A stretch of 64,000 bases of DNA from Gari tellinella (Eukaryota > Mollusca > Bivalvia > Cardiida > Psammobiidae): the NCBI GenBank assembly GCA_922989275.2, contig OV277868.1:20394291-20458290 (forward strand). The letters are read 5' to 3'. Of this stretch, positions 22,576-33,386 are shown piece by piece; position 1 is the stretch's first letter; each line of letters opens with the position of its first letter. A program made the position numbers and the translations under genes. The notes beneath the pieces were generated by a model. The model worked only from the letters and a program-made list of their open reading frames with translations, ran no database searches and had not been told where the DNA came from.

Positions 22576-23635
22576 CTCAGGGTAATACAGTCAATGGGGG
22601 TAATGACTCAAGCAAGACGGAATCACAAGAGTACGACCAATGAGAAATCTATATCCAATTAATTTTACAATCAATTATTAAAGGTGTCTATTTGAAACTA
22701 TGTTTTTCTTGTACTTGAAACAAAAGACTGAGTTTCGTTGGTATGAAAACCAACAAGAGCATCGTATCATGTGGGAATATGGAACAGAGTATAAAACATT
22801 GAAAGTTTTAATACGTTATTGATCATAATTGTATCAGGCTCACTACCGTGGAGAGCATTAACAAAATGCAACTATAAAATTCATACAAATAGGAAATCAG
22901 AATAGACATCATATAATGCGGCGTCTGGGTCAAAAAGGTTTGACACAATCTTGTAACCCCTTCTTCAAATATAGGTCGAAAACACGAGACAATTTAGCCG
23001 TGACATTACGCAGTTCTATAATATCTTATCATTTTTTTTATTTACAAGTGCCTTTTCTGGTGTGTCGACTGGTACATGTACATGTTTGTATACATAAATA
23101 TTTAATCTCTCGGGTTCACGATTCCCAGGCAGAGTGTTAGGTGCATTCACCCTTAACTCAATATTCTGTTTAAAGTATTGAAGACAGGATCCCACTTAAA
23201 GCAGATCGAACGTAAAGTTGAATACGGCGTATTCTCCTTTATTGTCAGCCTACTTTAAGCTATCATCTGCTTAAATTTAGAACGTTCTTCTTTTGATACA
23301 TATTCATGACTTGGGCTTTTTTGTGGAAGAATAAAAAAAAACGTAAAATGCGTATCTGTTATACTATTAATATTTCTGTATTCAATTTTTGAAACTCTAG
23401 CACATGCAGTGGTTTGAAAGCAGACGATTTTGTGGCGAGGTTGTTTAAACATGTGATAACGTTGACTTCTTATTTGATACTGAAGAAATCAATAACATAT
23501 TCTGACTCGTTCAATGTCTTGGGCACCTTTTTCCAACTTTGAAGCAGTTTTGATCCCGATCGATTGCGCTTAGTTGAAATCAATGTGTCTTACCGAGTTA
23601 AAGCGATTTGAATCAAATGTAAAAATGTACGTTTG
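22576..23635. other. Gene-free stretch in receptor 5' region
   Basis: Only a family-F hairpin fragment (about 23163-23280, 'gaagacaggatcccacttaa' with 'cagcctactttaagctatca') is recognisable. ORFs at 22916-23140 and 23255-23452 have no visible domain. Confidence 0.4.
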
Positions 23636-23637
23636 TA

Positions 23638-23853
23638 CAGTGGAGAATATTTTATTCTTTCCCGTTTAAACGCAAACGTACGCAAACGCAAAGCGCTAAA
23701 ACGTAGCAAAGAACAACTGTTGGACAATTTTGATATTTCATGTTTATCTTGATGGCAAACAGTTTGGAGCCTGATCAGACGCCGGGTTGCACTGCAAATA
23801 ATAGTATTTGCGTAAACGCGTTTATTGGGAAAGAATAACAGATTCTCCACTGT
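23638..23853. mobile_element. MITE family A copy, one hairpin arm deleted
   Basis: CAGTGGAGAATATT to GATTCTCCACTG, flanked by TA. The hairpin jumps from 'gcctgatcagacgccgggtt' directly to 'gcactgcaaataatag', so the second arm was lost, a typical loss for a replication-prone palindrome. Confidence 0.8.
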
Positions 23854-23935
23854 ACTTACAGCAGTCAACCATCCCGTCAAAGTCATCTGTTGTTCTGTGG
23901 TGTCCTGAAATGCACGAGTACAGTGGGGAAATAAT

Positions 23936-24242
23936 GTACTGAACCTTATTAAATTAAATTGATAATCGCAAGCGAATTGCCATCGAATTGCCATCGAATC
24001 GCGCGCTTCAAAAAACAAATCCTACGTTTGAATATTTTTACGCGAATTTCCGAAGCGGTTGGGACAAAAATGGAATCGAAAAAACTAACGAAGGCATATT
24101 TGCGACCATTTGTGAGATACACCATTCAAGAAAACTTACCAGAGGGTAAAGTTAGTACTTTGAATCGCAAGCGAATTGCCATCGAATTGCAAGCGAATTG
24201 CCATCGAATCCCAAACTTTTTTAATTTAATAAGATTCAGTAC
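23936..24242. mobile_element. MITE family H (GTACTGAATCTTATTAAATT termini)
   Basis: 307 bp with ~25-bp inverted ends. Subterminal 'gcaagcgaattgccatcgaa' repeats occur on both sides (23968-23999 and 24166-24210). No transposase ORF. Confidence 0.75.
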
Positions 24243-24655
24243 TGATATACATATGGTTTAATGGCAACGCTATACGTGCAGTTGCATTTTAATACTATGA
24301 TGGCCGTTGTCTTGAGCAGAATAAAATCGTTCAACCTCTTTTTGTTACAATTTCTTGTTGTGAGCGATTGTAAATACGGCCTTTCCTATTTCGAACCGTA
24401 CCTAGGGTAGTTATGACATGCAGACATATTCGGAAACAAACATAGTTTTCAACATTATTTCACTGAAAACAAAACTAATAATCCAAATTCATAATTCAAA
24501 ATCAGGGGATATTTCGCGAGACGAAACTCTTTTTGACATTAAACCCTATGGTATTACTACTCATTAGAATCGTCTCAAAGAGAAGTGACGACATAGGATT
24601 TGATGCTAAATTAAGTTAACTTTTTAATTTTTTCAGTTTATTCCCCTGTGATTAC

Positions 24656-24810
24656 CAATTCTTGCAGTGCACGGAGATTGTAGTATAGCGTGACATTGGT
24701 CGGGCTGCTCGGACGGACAAATCTGTTGTACCCATTGCTCAAGTTGGCTCGTAACTCATTCTCGTCTTCATATGTCTGTGAAACTGACAGCGGCAGCAAT
24801 GCCCAAATCA
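24656..24810 (-). CDS. nAChR-like subunit, N-terminal exon
   Basis: 155 nt, from ctttttcag|TGATTTGG (start 24810) to GAATTG|gtaatc (end 24656). The frame gives a hydrophobic stretch IWALLPLSVSQ (end of a signal peptide), then TYEDENELRANLSNGYNRF and VRPSSPTNVTLYYNL. The pattern 'E..L...L...YN...RP' followed by a beta1 strand is typical of the N-terminal helix and start of nicotinic receptor subunits. There is a glycosylation sequon NVT. The entry phase (two bases of a codon) implies an upstream exon with the start codon, which is probably short and not identified. It ends in phase 0. Confidence 0.85.
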
Positions 24811-25409
24811 CTGAAAAAGAACAGTTACTTGATTTCAATCAAACTTATGCAAACGGGTGTTAAAATCATGGATCTTTCGAACGAAAGATGGCTGCAATAT
24901 GCAGGGCAGTAAAACAGAACACATTCTACTTTACCGTTGTTCTATAATGTACATTTAAGATACATGTAGACTATATAAGAAGCTGTACTTTAAGTCGGGT
25001 TTGCAATGGGTAACATTAGCTATGCTAAAGCTATTTCCCACTATAGTCACCATAAAAAAGTAACAATTTAAAACAAACAGCTTTTGAAGTTAAGATATAA
25101 ATTAACATACGCATTATACGGCGTCTGATCAGAGTCTACACTGTTTGCTGATAGGAATTTCAATATAAAACAAAATGAAAATGTTGACCAGGCATCCCAT
25201 TGATAACCATTGACTAATCCAATATATAAACACGGAATAATCTACTGGGCACAAATGGGTTAATATACTCCCAGTACAAAAAGAAACGCACATTGTGCTC
25301 AGGCGCAGATTAAGAGACTTTTTTTAAGATACTAAGACCATATCTCAAGATCAATTTAATTCTGCCACAAGTTTAGAAAAACATATACTTAAACTTACTG
25401 TGCTGTATT
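24811..25409. other. Gene-free stretch upstream of receptor exon
   Basis: The first exon or promoter of the receptor may be here or further right, but no convincing signal was found. A GATC-hairpin remnant lies at 25115-25145 ('tacggcgtctgatcagagtc'). Confidence 0.35.
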
Positions 25410-25657
25410 TTAACCCTTTCACTCTTAATGACGTCAAGAGGCGCGTTTTCAAACAGTTTGGATTCTGATCAGACGCCGCGTAACGCGGCGTCTGATCAGG
25501 ATCCAAACTGTTTGACACTCGTATAGATATACTTTAAGTCATACTACTTTGAATCTTACTTTGAAACGATCTTGCAAACAACAAAATTAAAGCAGACGAC
25601 AATGAAACGGTGGTGGTATAAAAATCTCACGATTAATTTGGCAGCGAAAGAGTTAAC
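25410..25657. mobile_element. Family-E element with 65-bp hairpin, copy 2
   Basis: 'ttaaccctttcactcttaat' on the left and 'ggcagcgaaagagttaac' on the right. The palindrome at 25450-25514 has CGCCGCGTAACGCGGCG at the centre, and 'agcagacgacaatg' lies near 25593. Very close in plan to the copy at 22361. Confidence 0.8.
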
Positions 25658-26047
25658 TAGTGCCTGTTGAAAACACCGCACCGATTTGTACAGGTTGTGA
25701 TGATACCAATTCAATGATAAACCTCCCATTTTTAAACATTGATAGCCCAAGACGGAACTACTGACTGTAATGAAAAGATTATTTCACAAATACGTTCCTT
25801 CTACATACAGATAATATTGTAGTAAAAGTGTGCGTTTCTTTTTGCACTGAGTGTAGATAAAGTTTAATAAAATTCAGTCGTTTGATAGTACTGAACTAGC
25901 AACCTACATTATCCTTTCAGATCGAAATTGAACGTGAGGTTTTTATCCCTGTACCGCCACATTGCTGTCTGCTTCAAATCTGTTTTCCGCAATATCGTTT
26001 TAAAGTTAGATTTGCGGTAATATGATTTAAGAAATGTTTGAATCCTC

Positions 26048-26264
26048 GGGCCCGTTTTACTAAACTACTTACGCAAATTTTTTGCGTAAGTCAAAATCGT
26101 TTAACTCTTATTTTTCGATCATAAACGTTTGCAAAGAGCAAATAGCCAGATCAGAGGACGCGCTAAAAGCGCGTCCTCTGATCTGGCTATTTGCTGTTTG
26201 TAGCAAGTGATAATAAAAAATATAGATTAAAATTTTTGCGTAAGTAGTTTAGTAAAACGGGCCC
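26048..26264. mobile_element. MITE family D copy
   Basis: 'ggcccgttttactaaactac' on the left and 'agtagtttagtaaaacgggc' on the right are perfect inverted ends. The central hairpin around 26130-26205 is a perfect palindrome with an apex AAAA. The first copy is at 17787-18005. Confidence 0.85.
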
Positions 26265-26394
26265 CTGATCAGATGCCGCGTAACGCGGGGTCTTTCGACG
26301 GACCGGTAGGTTTCTAATATTGAACGGATCCCATGTGGTTCTGTGGCAAGCCAGCTTGGTCAACTGGCATAAAAGAATGGGGACCAGTGTCATA

Positions 26395-26640
26395 CAGTGG
26401 AGAATCTGTTATTCTTTCCCGTTTAAACGCAAACGTACGCAAACGCAAAGCACTAAAACGTAGAAAAGAACAACTTTTGGACAATTCTGATAATTCTTGT
26501 TTATCTTGGTGGCAAACATTTTGGAACCTGATCAGACGCCGGATTACCCGGCGTCTGATCTGGCTCCAAACTGTTTGCACTGCAAAGAATAGTTTTAGCG
26601 TAAACGCGTTTATTGGGAAAGAATAACGTTTTCTCCACTG
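26395..26640. mobile_element. MITE family A copy
   Basis: Nearly consensus: CAGTGGAGAATCTG to CGTTTTCTCCACTG, TA on both sides, hairpin 'acctgatcagacgccggatt' and partner. ORFs across it (26314-26626, both strands) are translations of the repeat. Confidence 0.88.
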
Positions 26641-26650
26641 TAGTATGGCA

Positions 26651-27113
26651 TACTACAGGAGAGGTCTATCAAAAAGGTATAACCTTTTCCGTAATTCATT
26701 TTTTTTATATTAATCCGTAATTAAATGATGCATTTGTATGCCAGTTCAAGTACTTAAAAGGTTAAAATCCAGAATAATTGTACCTCTTGATATTCTGGTC
26801 GGGGTTCAAACTTCTAGATTAATACCTCATATTTTTAGATCGATGTTAATGAGATTTTGATCTGGCAACGTGTCTCCTGGAGTCGCGATATGACTAAATA
26901 CTGTTAAAGCGAATACAGGAGAGGTCTATCAAAAAGGTGTAACAGTTCAAGTACTTAAAAGGTTAAAATCCAGAATAATTGTACCTCTTGATATTCTGGT
27001 CAGGGTTCAAACTTCTAGATTAATACCTCATATTGTTAGATCGATGTTAATGAGGTTTTGATCTGGCAACGTGTCTCCTGGAGTCGCGATATGACTAAAA
27101 TACTGTCAAAGCG
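26651..27113 (+). repeat. Tandem duplication, two ~200-260-bp units
   Basis: Unit 1 (26651-26910) and unit 2 (26911-27113) both start 'acaggagaggtctatcaaaa' and end 'gtcgcgatatgactaaa'. They differ by an ~65-bp segment present only in unit 1 and by a few substitutions (for example tcggggtt against tcagggtt). No ORF. Confidence 0.85.
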
Positions 27114-27579
27114 ACTTAAAACCCTATTTCAACAACAACAACAACGATATTGAACGTAGTATACATAACTAACATGACCTTTTACTGACGGAATAGACAA
27201 AAGAGCTAAATTTGAAGCCGAGTAACTTAGCATCTGATACGGAACCAACATACCCGTAATTTTACTTACTCATTTGACCTTTTCAAAGGGATTGGCAATC
27301 TTTTACTGGCTAGTATTCAATCACTTTCCGAGCTGATCAACCTTTTCATACATGTAACCCCTGAGAGCGTTTTGGGTCAGATGAATTTTATAATCTGTTT
27401 TCTTGGAATTATTGATTAAGCTAATCCTAAATGATTAAAAGCAGTATCAACCAATTCACTGATTTACACCGACTACAGAGGGTATTTGTAAACAGTATAG
27501 ACGCAAATATGACGCGTAAAGTGGTGCCTTATGAGGTTCCAAACTGTTTGACACTCATTGCGATATATATATCACTACG

Positions 27580-27740
27580 AGTAGAACCTCTCTATTACGA
27601 CCACTAAGTTGTGTCAAATATAAGTCGTTTAAGACAGGTGACTTCTTAAAGCAATGTAAACGTTTCACACTTTCAAATTGCTTTAAGCTCTCTATTGTCT
27701 TTTATACAGACAATTAGCTTTCTTTTTAGTGGTCACCAAG
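27580..27740. repeat. Tigger-like fragment at the Polinton left flank
   Basis: 'agaacctctctattacgacc' is a pogo/Tigger-like terminus. The text then runs through a family-F-like hairpin and reaches 'ttagtggtcaccaag' right at the Polinton border. Its other end appears cut by the Polinton junction at 27740. Confidence 0.5.
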
Positions 27741-28435
27741 AGTAGTCAGGGGGGTTTATCCAGGAAAAATGCACTCGGTGACCCCTTCTTTAGTCTATAT
27801 AACGCCTCCATCTTGGATGAGGGAAAAAATGAGTGGATTTTTGGAAGCGCCCTAGCGTGACCACAGTGATCGTAGATATCGATCTGGATTCCCCTAGCAG
27901 ACGACACACGACGCTTTTATTTTTCTTCAAATACCCCGCCGTAGGGTTTAAATTTAAAATGTATAGGAGAGTACAGTGGAGAAGACGTTATTCTTTCCCA
28001 ATAAACGCGTTTACGGTAAAAACTATTATTTTCACTGCAAACAGTTTGGAGCCAGGTCAGACGCCGGGTAACCCGGCGTCTGATCAGGCTCCAAACTGTT
28101 TGCCACCAAGACAAAGATGAATTATCAGAATTGTCAAAAAGTTGTACTTTTCTACGTTTTAGTGTTTTGCGTTTGCGTACGTTTGCGTTTAAACGGGAAA
28201 GAATAACAGATTCTCCACTGTACATGGGCGAAGCCATCTTAGATACCTAACAGCCGACTAAGCGATTATAATGATATAGGCCTGTGAAGTTTACCTCGAT
28301 TTCTCAGATAAAATAGCAGACTACGTATTGGTCAAGGTAAGGTTATTTACGGAGACTATATATTGGTTTCACTCGTTAAACTGCCCTAGGGTAATATAGG
28401 TGTAAAGCAAATGATTAGGATCCAGTACGTAACTG
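27741..28435 (+). repeat. Polinton left terminal inverted repeat
   Basis: About 690 bp matching the reverse complement of ~37935-38610 with scattered differences. Begins AGTAGTCAGGGGGG. It contains a whole family-A MITE at 27974-28220, 230 bp from the end, mirrored in the right TIR. Similarity ends near 'gattaggatccag' at about 28430. Confidence 0.9.
27974..28220. mobile_element. MITE family A inside Polinton left TIR
   Basis: CAGTGGAGAAGACG to AGATTCTCCACTG with TA flanks. Almost identical to the copy at 38132-38378 and at the same offset from the element end. Confidence 0.9.
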
Positions 28436-30126
28436 CTGAATTTTCAGAATCAGCGATAGGTAAAACACTTCCGTTGTCCTGTCCGGATCCAAACTGTTCC
28501 AATCGTTCAATGTAGCAGAAGACAGACACAAGCTTTGAACAGAAGTATGTATAATTTTCTGTATGTATTTAAAATATACCAGTTTATCGCCGTTGTTCGA
28601 GCAGACGTCTGTTTAGGTACATATTAAGTAGTTTAAATGTACGAACATGTATTGACAATATCATTGAATATAGCAGATAGCATTTTCAGTTAAAGGGCAA
28701 CTGTCACCTCTCTGGTCATCGAGCTGTCAAACTTTGTTTTGATGGCTTAACCTATTAATCAAAAGGTTACAGCGTCGTAAATAAATACATTGAAACTATG
28801 TATATACATGTACTAGTGTTTGACTAGGCAAGACGTATATTTATTGAGATTGTGCTCTGAACAAGTAAGTTTCCTTTTTTATAATATGTTATCGTAAAAT
28901 AAGTGTTTGCTGGTACAATTAACCTGAAATAAGAGAATATATACCGTAAACGGTGTACTTGAGCAGTATTGTGGTCAGATGTATAGTATGTCTGGCTGTT
29001 TGTCTGTATTTATCTCTGTCTAATATACATGTGCATATACTGGTTGAATTGTGCGTGCGTTAGTCTGTCTGTCAAAGTGTGTACCGTTTAATAAGCAGCT
29101 GCATTTCACTTTCAATACAACACTTTGGGTGCATTTGCCACTTACTGTGACACAATTATTGGTCTCACTTTTGACTAGTGTTTAAAGAAAACCACGTTTT
29201 CAGTTACTTTATAAGATACGAGTGTATTAATTAGGCTTTGAACCCTTTATCCATTAACTGTTTATAGTTATGAAGAAAGGTGAACACTTAAAACGCATTA
29301 AGGTGCATTCAACTTAAATATATAAACCCCATCTGGTTAAACCTGGCATCGGACATATTCAAACTCAAGTTTCTCTCTTTGCCACATTTCCCTTTAAAGC
29401 GGTTTTATCCGTATAACCGAATCAATCTGGATCCAACTCGTTATCACCAGTTTTATCTACAGCAAGTCAGGACATGTATGCTTACTGCTATAAATACAAC
29501 CCCAATGTTCCCGATGTTAAACAATATTTAGCGAGACATTACCCTGATAACACCCTGTTTTTAAACTCTACGCCTTGAATAAAGAATTCATACAACCAGG
29601 TATGTTTTAAAATACATGTATCTTATAAATTTATCGACAAATACTGTCGCTATATCGTAGTCAGCCAATCAGAACATAAACTAAGACAGTACTTCACAAT
29701 TTATCAGTATTCTCCCCCACCATCAGAGTGAAATGGTGTACAATCTTAAAACCTCCTCTTTGTGTGTTTGTGCCTAACAGACGATACCTTTTGTTTCTTA
29801 TAAAGCCAATAATTTAAACCAGGTAGGCACAGGCGTGCATACTACAGTTTAAACAGTTGTAGATAGAGTTAAATCTATAGCTGTTGTAAACGGGTGTATA
29901 CGTATAGCAGACGACATTAAACAGCGGGGAAAGTAGGCCATACGTTTTATAAACGGTTTACTGCCAATAGAATGCGGCTTCGTTTTAAACTGTCTGAGTG
30001 TTAGAATTAAAAAAATGCAAATGTTAAAAGAAAATATAACATACGCAATCAATTTTTTATATACAAGATTTATTTACAACGTACAAAGTACATAGCTATA
30101 CATGATACACACAATATTAACAACCA
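28436..30126. other. Non-coding left part of Polinton
   Basis: About 1.7 kb between the left TIR and the end of the integrase gene, where other Polintons carry capsid or protease genes. No ORF above ~70 codons and no recognisable protein piece on either strand. A family-F fragment lies near 29262-29335 ('tgaagaaaggtgaacactta'). AT-rich. Confidence 0.6.
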
Positions 30127-31233
30127 TTATTTGATATCACTGGCTTTCACCCAGCTGTTAAACTTTGTCGGATAGTATTTCCATTTCACCAGATATTGTT
30201 TATTATGTGTTTTACCCCTGGTTCTTACTATTTTCTCGATCGTCCACACTTGGTCAGGGTCTACAATAATTTTTTGTAATTCACCCTGATAAAAAGTCCC
30301 GGTTATGTTTTCGTCCATCATGTCTTTTAATCTATACACCGGTATTTGCCCCCGATAGTATCTCTTGGACACTTTAAACAGTTCTCCAGTGTAAGTTTCG
30401 TCATAAGCGCGCGTAAACACTGTTTTTAAATGTGAGATACGCACATAATCTCCTTTTTTAAACTTAAATCGCCTTTGTTTGGTTGAAGGATATTTCTTGT
30501 CTTCTGCATGTCTGGCGAAATATGTGGACAGTCGGACCTCTTCTGCATTAGACTGTTTGACATCTGCCGGTGTTGTTCCAATAGTTCTGTGATAGGTAAG
30601 GTTGTAGCTTTCGGCTATCTCTTGTAGAACTGGGATATAGCTATAGTCCTCGGTATAGGTGAAGTATCGGTAGAGTTTAGTCTTAATCGTTTTAATGGCT
30701 CTTTCCGATACAGACGCTTTGGTTTCATTTTGCGTAGGAGAGTATAGTATATCGTGTTTTTTCATTAACGTCTGTACCACCTTGGCATTGAATTCTTGAC
30801 CGTTGTCAGATACCAGCCTACCAGGACTTCGTTTCGAAGTGTCAAATATATTTTGAAACCCCTCTGTCACACTCGCTCCCGTTTTATTTTTCAATGGCTG
30901 CAACCACACAAACTTGGAAAATACATCGATCACTAGCAGAATGTATTTGTAACCTTGGTTCAAATCGGTAAATTTAACCATGTCTATGAGGTCACACATC
31001 CATAAATCGTCTTTCCCTGAGGTCACTACATGATTTCGTCTAAATCTCCTTCTCACTGGTTTGTGCAGACTGTAAGACTCCTGACGATGGAGAAATTTTC
31101 TGATGTTGTGTATGCCGATCTTGTACTTTCCTTCATTTTGTACAATTTTAAACAGTTTCTGAGGGCCAGAGTAACTAGCCGGGTGTGCAGGGTCGTAATA
31201 AATTTTCTTTAAGTAATCTTCCCACGGTGCCAT
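30127..31233 (-). CDS. Polinton integrase (DDE) with C-terminal chromodomain
   Basis: Retroviral-type integrase of 368 residues from the ATG at 31233, which inserts the element into chromosomal DNA. The catalytic triad is visible: an aspartate in WMCDLIDM (about residue 81), one in VSDNGQEF (about 143) and the glutamate in SERAIKTIK (about 177). The last ~40 residues are a chromodomain (VWTIEKIV, YLVKWKYYP, FNSWVKASDI) that in related integrases reads histone marks. The frame remains open upstream of this ATG to an acceptor-like 'ttccgttag' at about 31253, so an upstream exon or a shared transcript with the ATPase gene, only ~57 bp away, is possible. No N-terminal HHCC finger is evident. Frame intact. 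Confidence 0.93.
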   Translation of the reverse strand: MAPWEDYLKKIYYDPAHPASYSGPQKLFKIVQNEGKYKIGIHNIRKFLHRQESYSLHKPVRRRFRRNHVVTSGKDDLWMCDLIDMVKFTDLNQGYKYILLVIDVFSKFVWLQPLKNKTGASVTEGFQNIFDTSKRSPGRLVSDNGQEFNAKVVQTLMKKHDILYSPTQNETKASVSERAIKTIKTKLYRYFTYTEDYSYIPVLQEIAESYNLTYHRTIGTTPADVKQSNAEEVRLSTYFARHAEDKKYPSTKQRRFKFKKGDYVRISHLKTVFTRAYDETYTGELFKVSKRYYRGQIPVYRLKDMMDENITGTFYQGELQKIIVDPDQVWTIEKIVRTRGKTHNKQYLVKWKYYPTKFNSWVKASDIK

Positions 31234-31290
31234 GTCCTCACTGTTCAAAGTCTAACGGAAGAATGGTCTTTATCACTCACGTTTTCATAT

Positions 31291-33183
31291 TTAACCAGAT
31301 TCGTCTTCGTCTCCACTGTCATCATCATCGTCTTCTTCATCGTCACTATTTTCATCTTCACTGAATTCTTTATCAAACAAACTTTGAAACTGGTCGCCAT
31401 TCTTTTTCAGTATTTTTTTCACTGCACTGTCGACAGACAACCCTTTTGCAGTTATTCTTTGTAGTTCATCCATGACCTGATGATGTAACTGACTGTTTTG
31501 TAAAGGTAAAATATAGTTCTCGAGCAACTGCCCATAAAGTTTGAAAAAGCTACGTTCATAGTAAGGTTGAACGCGTTCCTCTGCCAAGTCTCCTGCGTCT
31601 TCGTCTGTTTCACCCTCCGATTTAAAGCGGTCATAGAGTTTGTTTAACCGTTTCACATTGTCCTCGTGTGCTCTCTGCCATAAACTGAGGAATCCTTGAT
31701 TCTCCTCGACATTTTCCTCTGTCGTTTCCTCTAATTTCTGTCTCTTATTGGATGGCTCATTCTGATTTTCGGCACACCAACCGCGTTTAACATGGCGCTG
31801 TACGTCGTGAGATGAGTCGAACAAAAGACCGCAATCGTCACAGGAGTTCACTTTTTCTGCCATCTCTAAACGATTATCCCAGTTATCCTGTGTAAGTTCT
31901 CCAACGATCTGATCAGGTTGACGTTCAGTACAATAATGATTTTCGGTTTTAGGATATTCACTTTTTATAATTTCTTTTCGCGGTTCTGGTTTTTGATTGG
32001 ATAATACGGTTTCAGTGGCGTCCTTCCATTTTATTTTCAAACTTAATCTTTGATTTTCTGGTGTGAACGGTTTGAGATCCGCAAACAAATATCCATACGG
32101 TTGTATTGTCGCCATTTCAAAGCTCTTTAAAAAATAATCTGTTTTTCCAGGATACATCTGTCTTGCCAGTGTCATCATGGACAGTTTATCTACAGGGTTT
32201 TTAAACAACACCAAGTAATGACAATTTCGTCTTTGAGTAGGATCTTTACTCGCATATAAGTTCTGATTAATGGCGACGACTGATAGAGATCTATGGTGAG
32301 ACCCTTCTGTAAAGAGCTCCGTTATTCTGTTGTCCTTGCCAGCCACGGACATTATATCATCCATAATAAGTAAATTGTTTACATTAGCATCAACATAATC
32401 ATCGTCCCCTATATTAAATGGGATGCCCTGGTAAAATTCCACTTTAGGATTAACTGTCTTTTGTATTTCTGTATACAAAGGCTGCCAGCGTCGATACACC
32501 CAAACAATTCTCTGTATCAGAGGCTGAATTCTAGTGCCATGCTTTTGGAGTAATTCCTTGACAAACGTTGTTTTGCCACATGCTGAAAAAAGAAAATATA
32601 AGTTTTAATTTTTTTTCTCTGATATACATTTATCAAGTTTTTAAAATAAAATAAAACATAGAAAATTGGTATTTCCTTTTTGACAAAAAAGACAATTTTA
32701 TAAAATTGCATATACTTAAAACACCTCCTAAACAATTTATAAGCTTAGAAAGTCTCTTTATAATTATAAAATATAAGCCAACAAAACTCCTGTTTAAAGA
32801 AAACCCTCTTTTCTTACAAATCGATTTACTTAACCATGGATAACCTACAGAATTATTTCAAAACCAAATGAATTACCTGTGGGTCCTGTGATCATCATGG
32901 TGAACGGGTGATGTAAACACATCACCTTATCTCGCGAAGTCTCTTGTGGTGACGGCGGTGGATACGCTTCACTGCCCTGTGGTGGCGGTGGTGGTGGCGG
33001 CGGTGGTGGATACGCTTCACTGCTCTGCGGCGGCGGTGGCGGCGGCGGCGGTGATAGCATATATGTCTCACTGATGTGCGAATATGTTTTATTGAGATTG
33101 CTATGTTTGCTTCTTTGGTGTCTCAACATCACATCTCTTCTCGAAAAGTCTTGTAGACATTCTGGGCACTTTGCTGAAGACAT
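31291..33183 (-). CDS. Polinton packaging-type ATPase with zinc fingers (two exons)
   Basis: Exon 1 is 33183-32877 and exon 2 is 32582-31291. The intron (CACAG|gtaatt to tttttcag|CATG) interrupts the Walker A loop, and splicing restores GPTACGKTTF. Total 532 residues. Order: a C2H2 finger (CPECLQDF...HQRSKH), two proline runs, the P-loop, Walker B (LLIMDDIM) and a polar sensor segment (VVAINQNLY). Then come a second finger (CDDCGLLFDSSHDVQRH) and a highly acidic tail (DDEEDDDDDSGDEDESG). The core matches the FtsK/HerA superfamily ATPases that package DNA into capsids in Polinton-like viruses (family knowledge). Finding it intact without capsid genes is odd. The finger-proline front end and acidic tail look like additions to the core. 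Confidence 0.9.
32583..32876 (-). other. Intron of the ATPase gene
   Basis: 294 bp, AT-rich, gt...ag borders, with a T-rich tract before the acceptor on the minus strand. Contains a 72-codon ORF that is read-through of the exon 2 border. Confidence 0.8.
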
Positions 33184-33386
33184 GTTAACTCCTTGAAAGC
33201 TGGCTCACAAATGATCAGATTTAGCAAACATAAATTCACGTATACATCAAATATATTTATAACATAACAAACAACCAATCAGATTGCTATTTCAAATTTG
33301 TAGTATTTATGAATTTACAAAAAACAAAGTACATTTGTACTTATACAATATTTTCATTCTACTTTAGACTGTCGAAGGATACAGAC
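33184..33386. promoter_or_regulatory. Divergent Polinton promoter
   Basis: About 200 bp separating the start codons of the leftward ATPase gene and the rightward polymerase gene. It includes a CCAAT box with nearby inverted ATTG ('aacaaccaatcagattgcta' at 33267-33286) and AT-rich runs that could serve as TATA elements. A splice acceptor-like 'ttctactttag' lies at ~33366, so the polymerase transcript may have a 5' untranslated exon. Confidence 0.45.

Noticed and set aside
23590..24018. 142-codon ORF
   Set aside because: Runs across a family-A MITE and part of a family-H MITE; no independent protein signal.
31452..31634. ORF overlapping the ATPase gene
   Set aside because: Alternative frame of the ATPase coding exon.
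32517..32735. ORF spanning the ATPase intron border
   Set aside because: Read-through from exon 2 into the AT-rich intron.
33309..33386. Upstream extension of the polymerase ORF (26 codons)
   Set aside because: Contains an acceptor-like tract and no domain; the ATG at 33387 directly precedes the first zinc finger.
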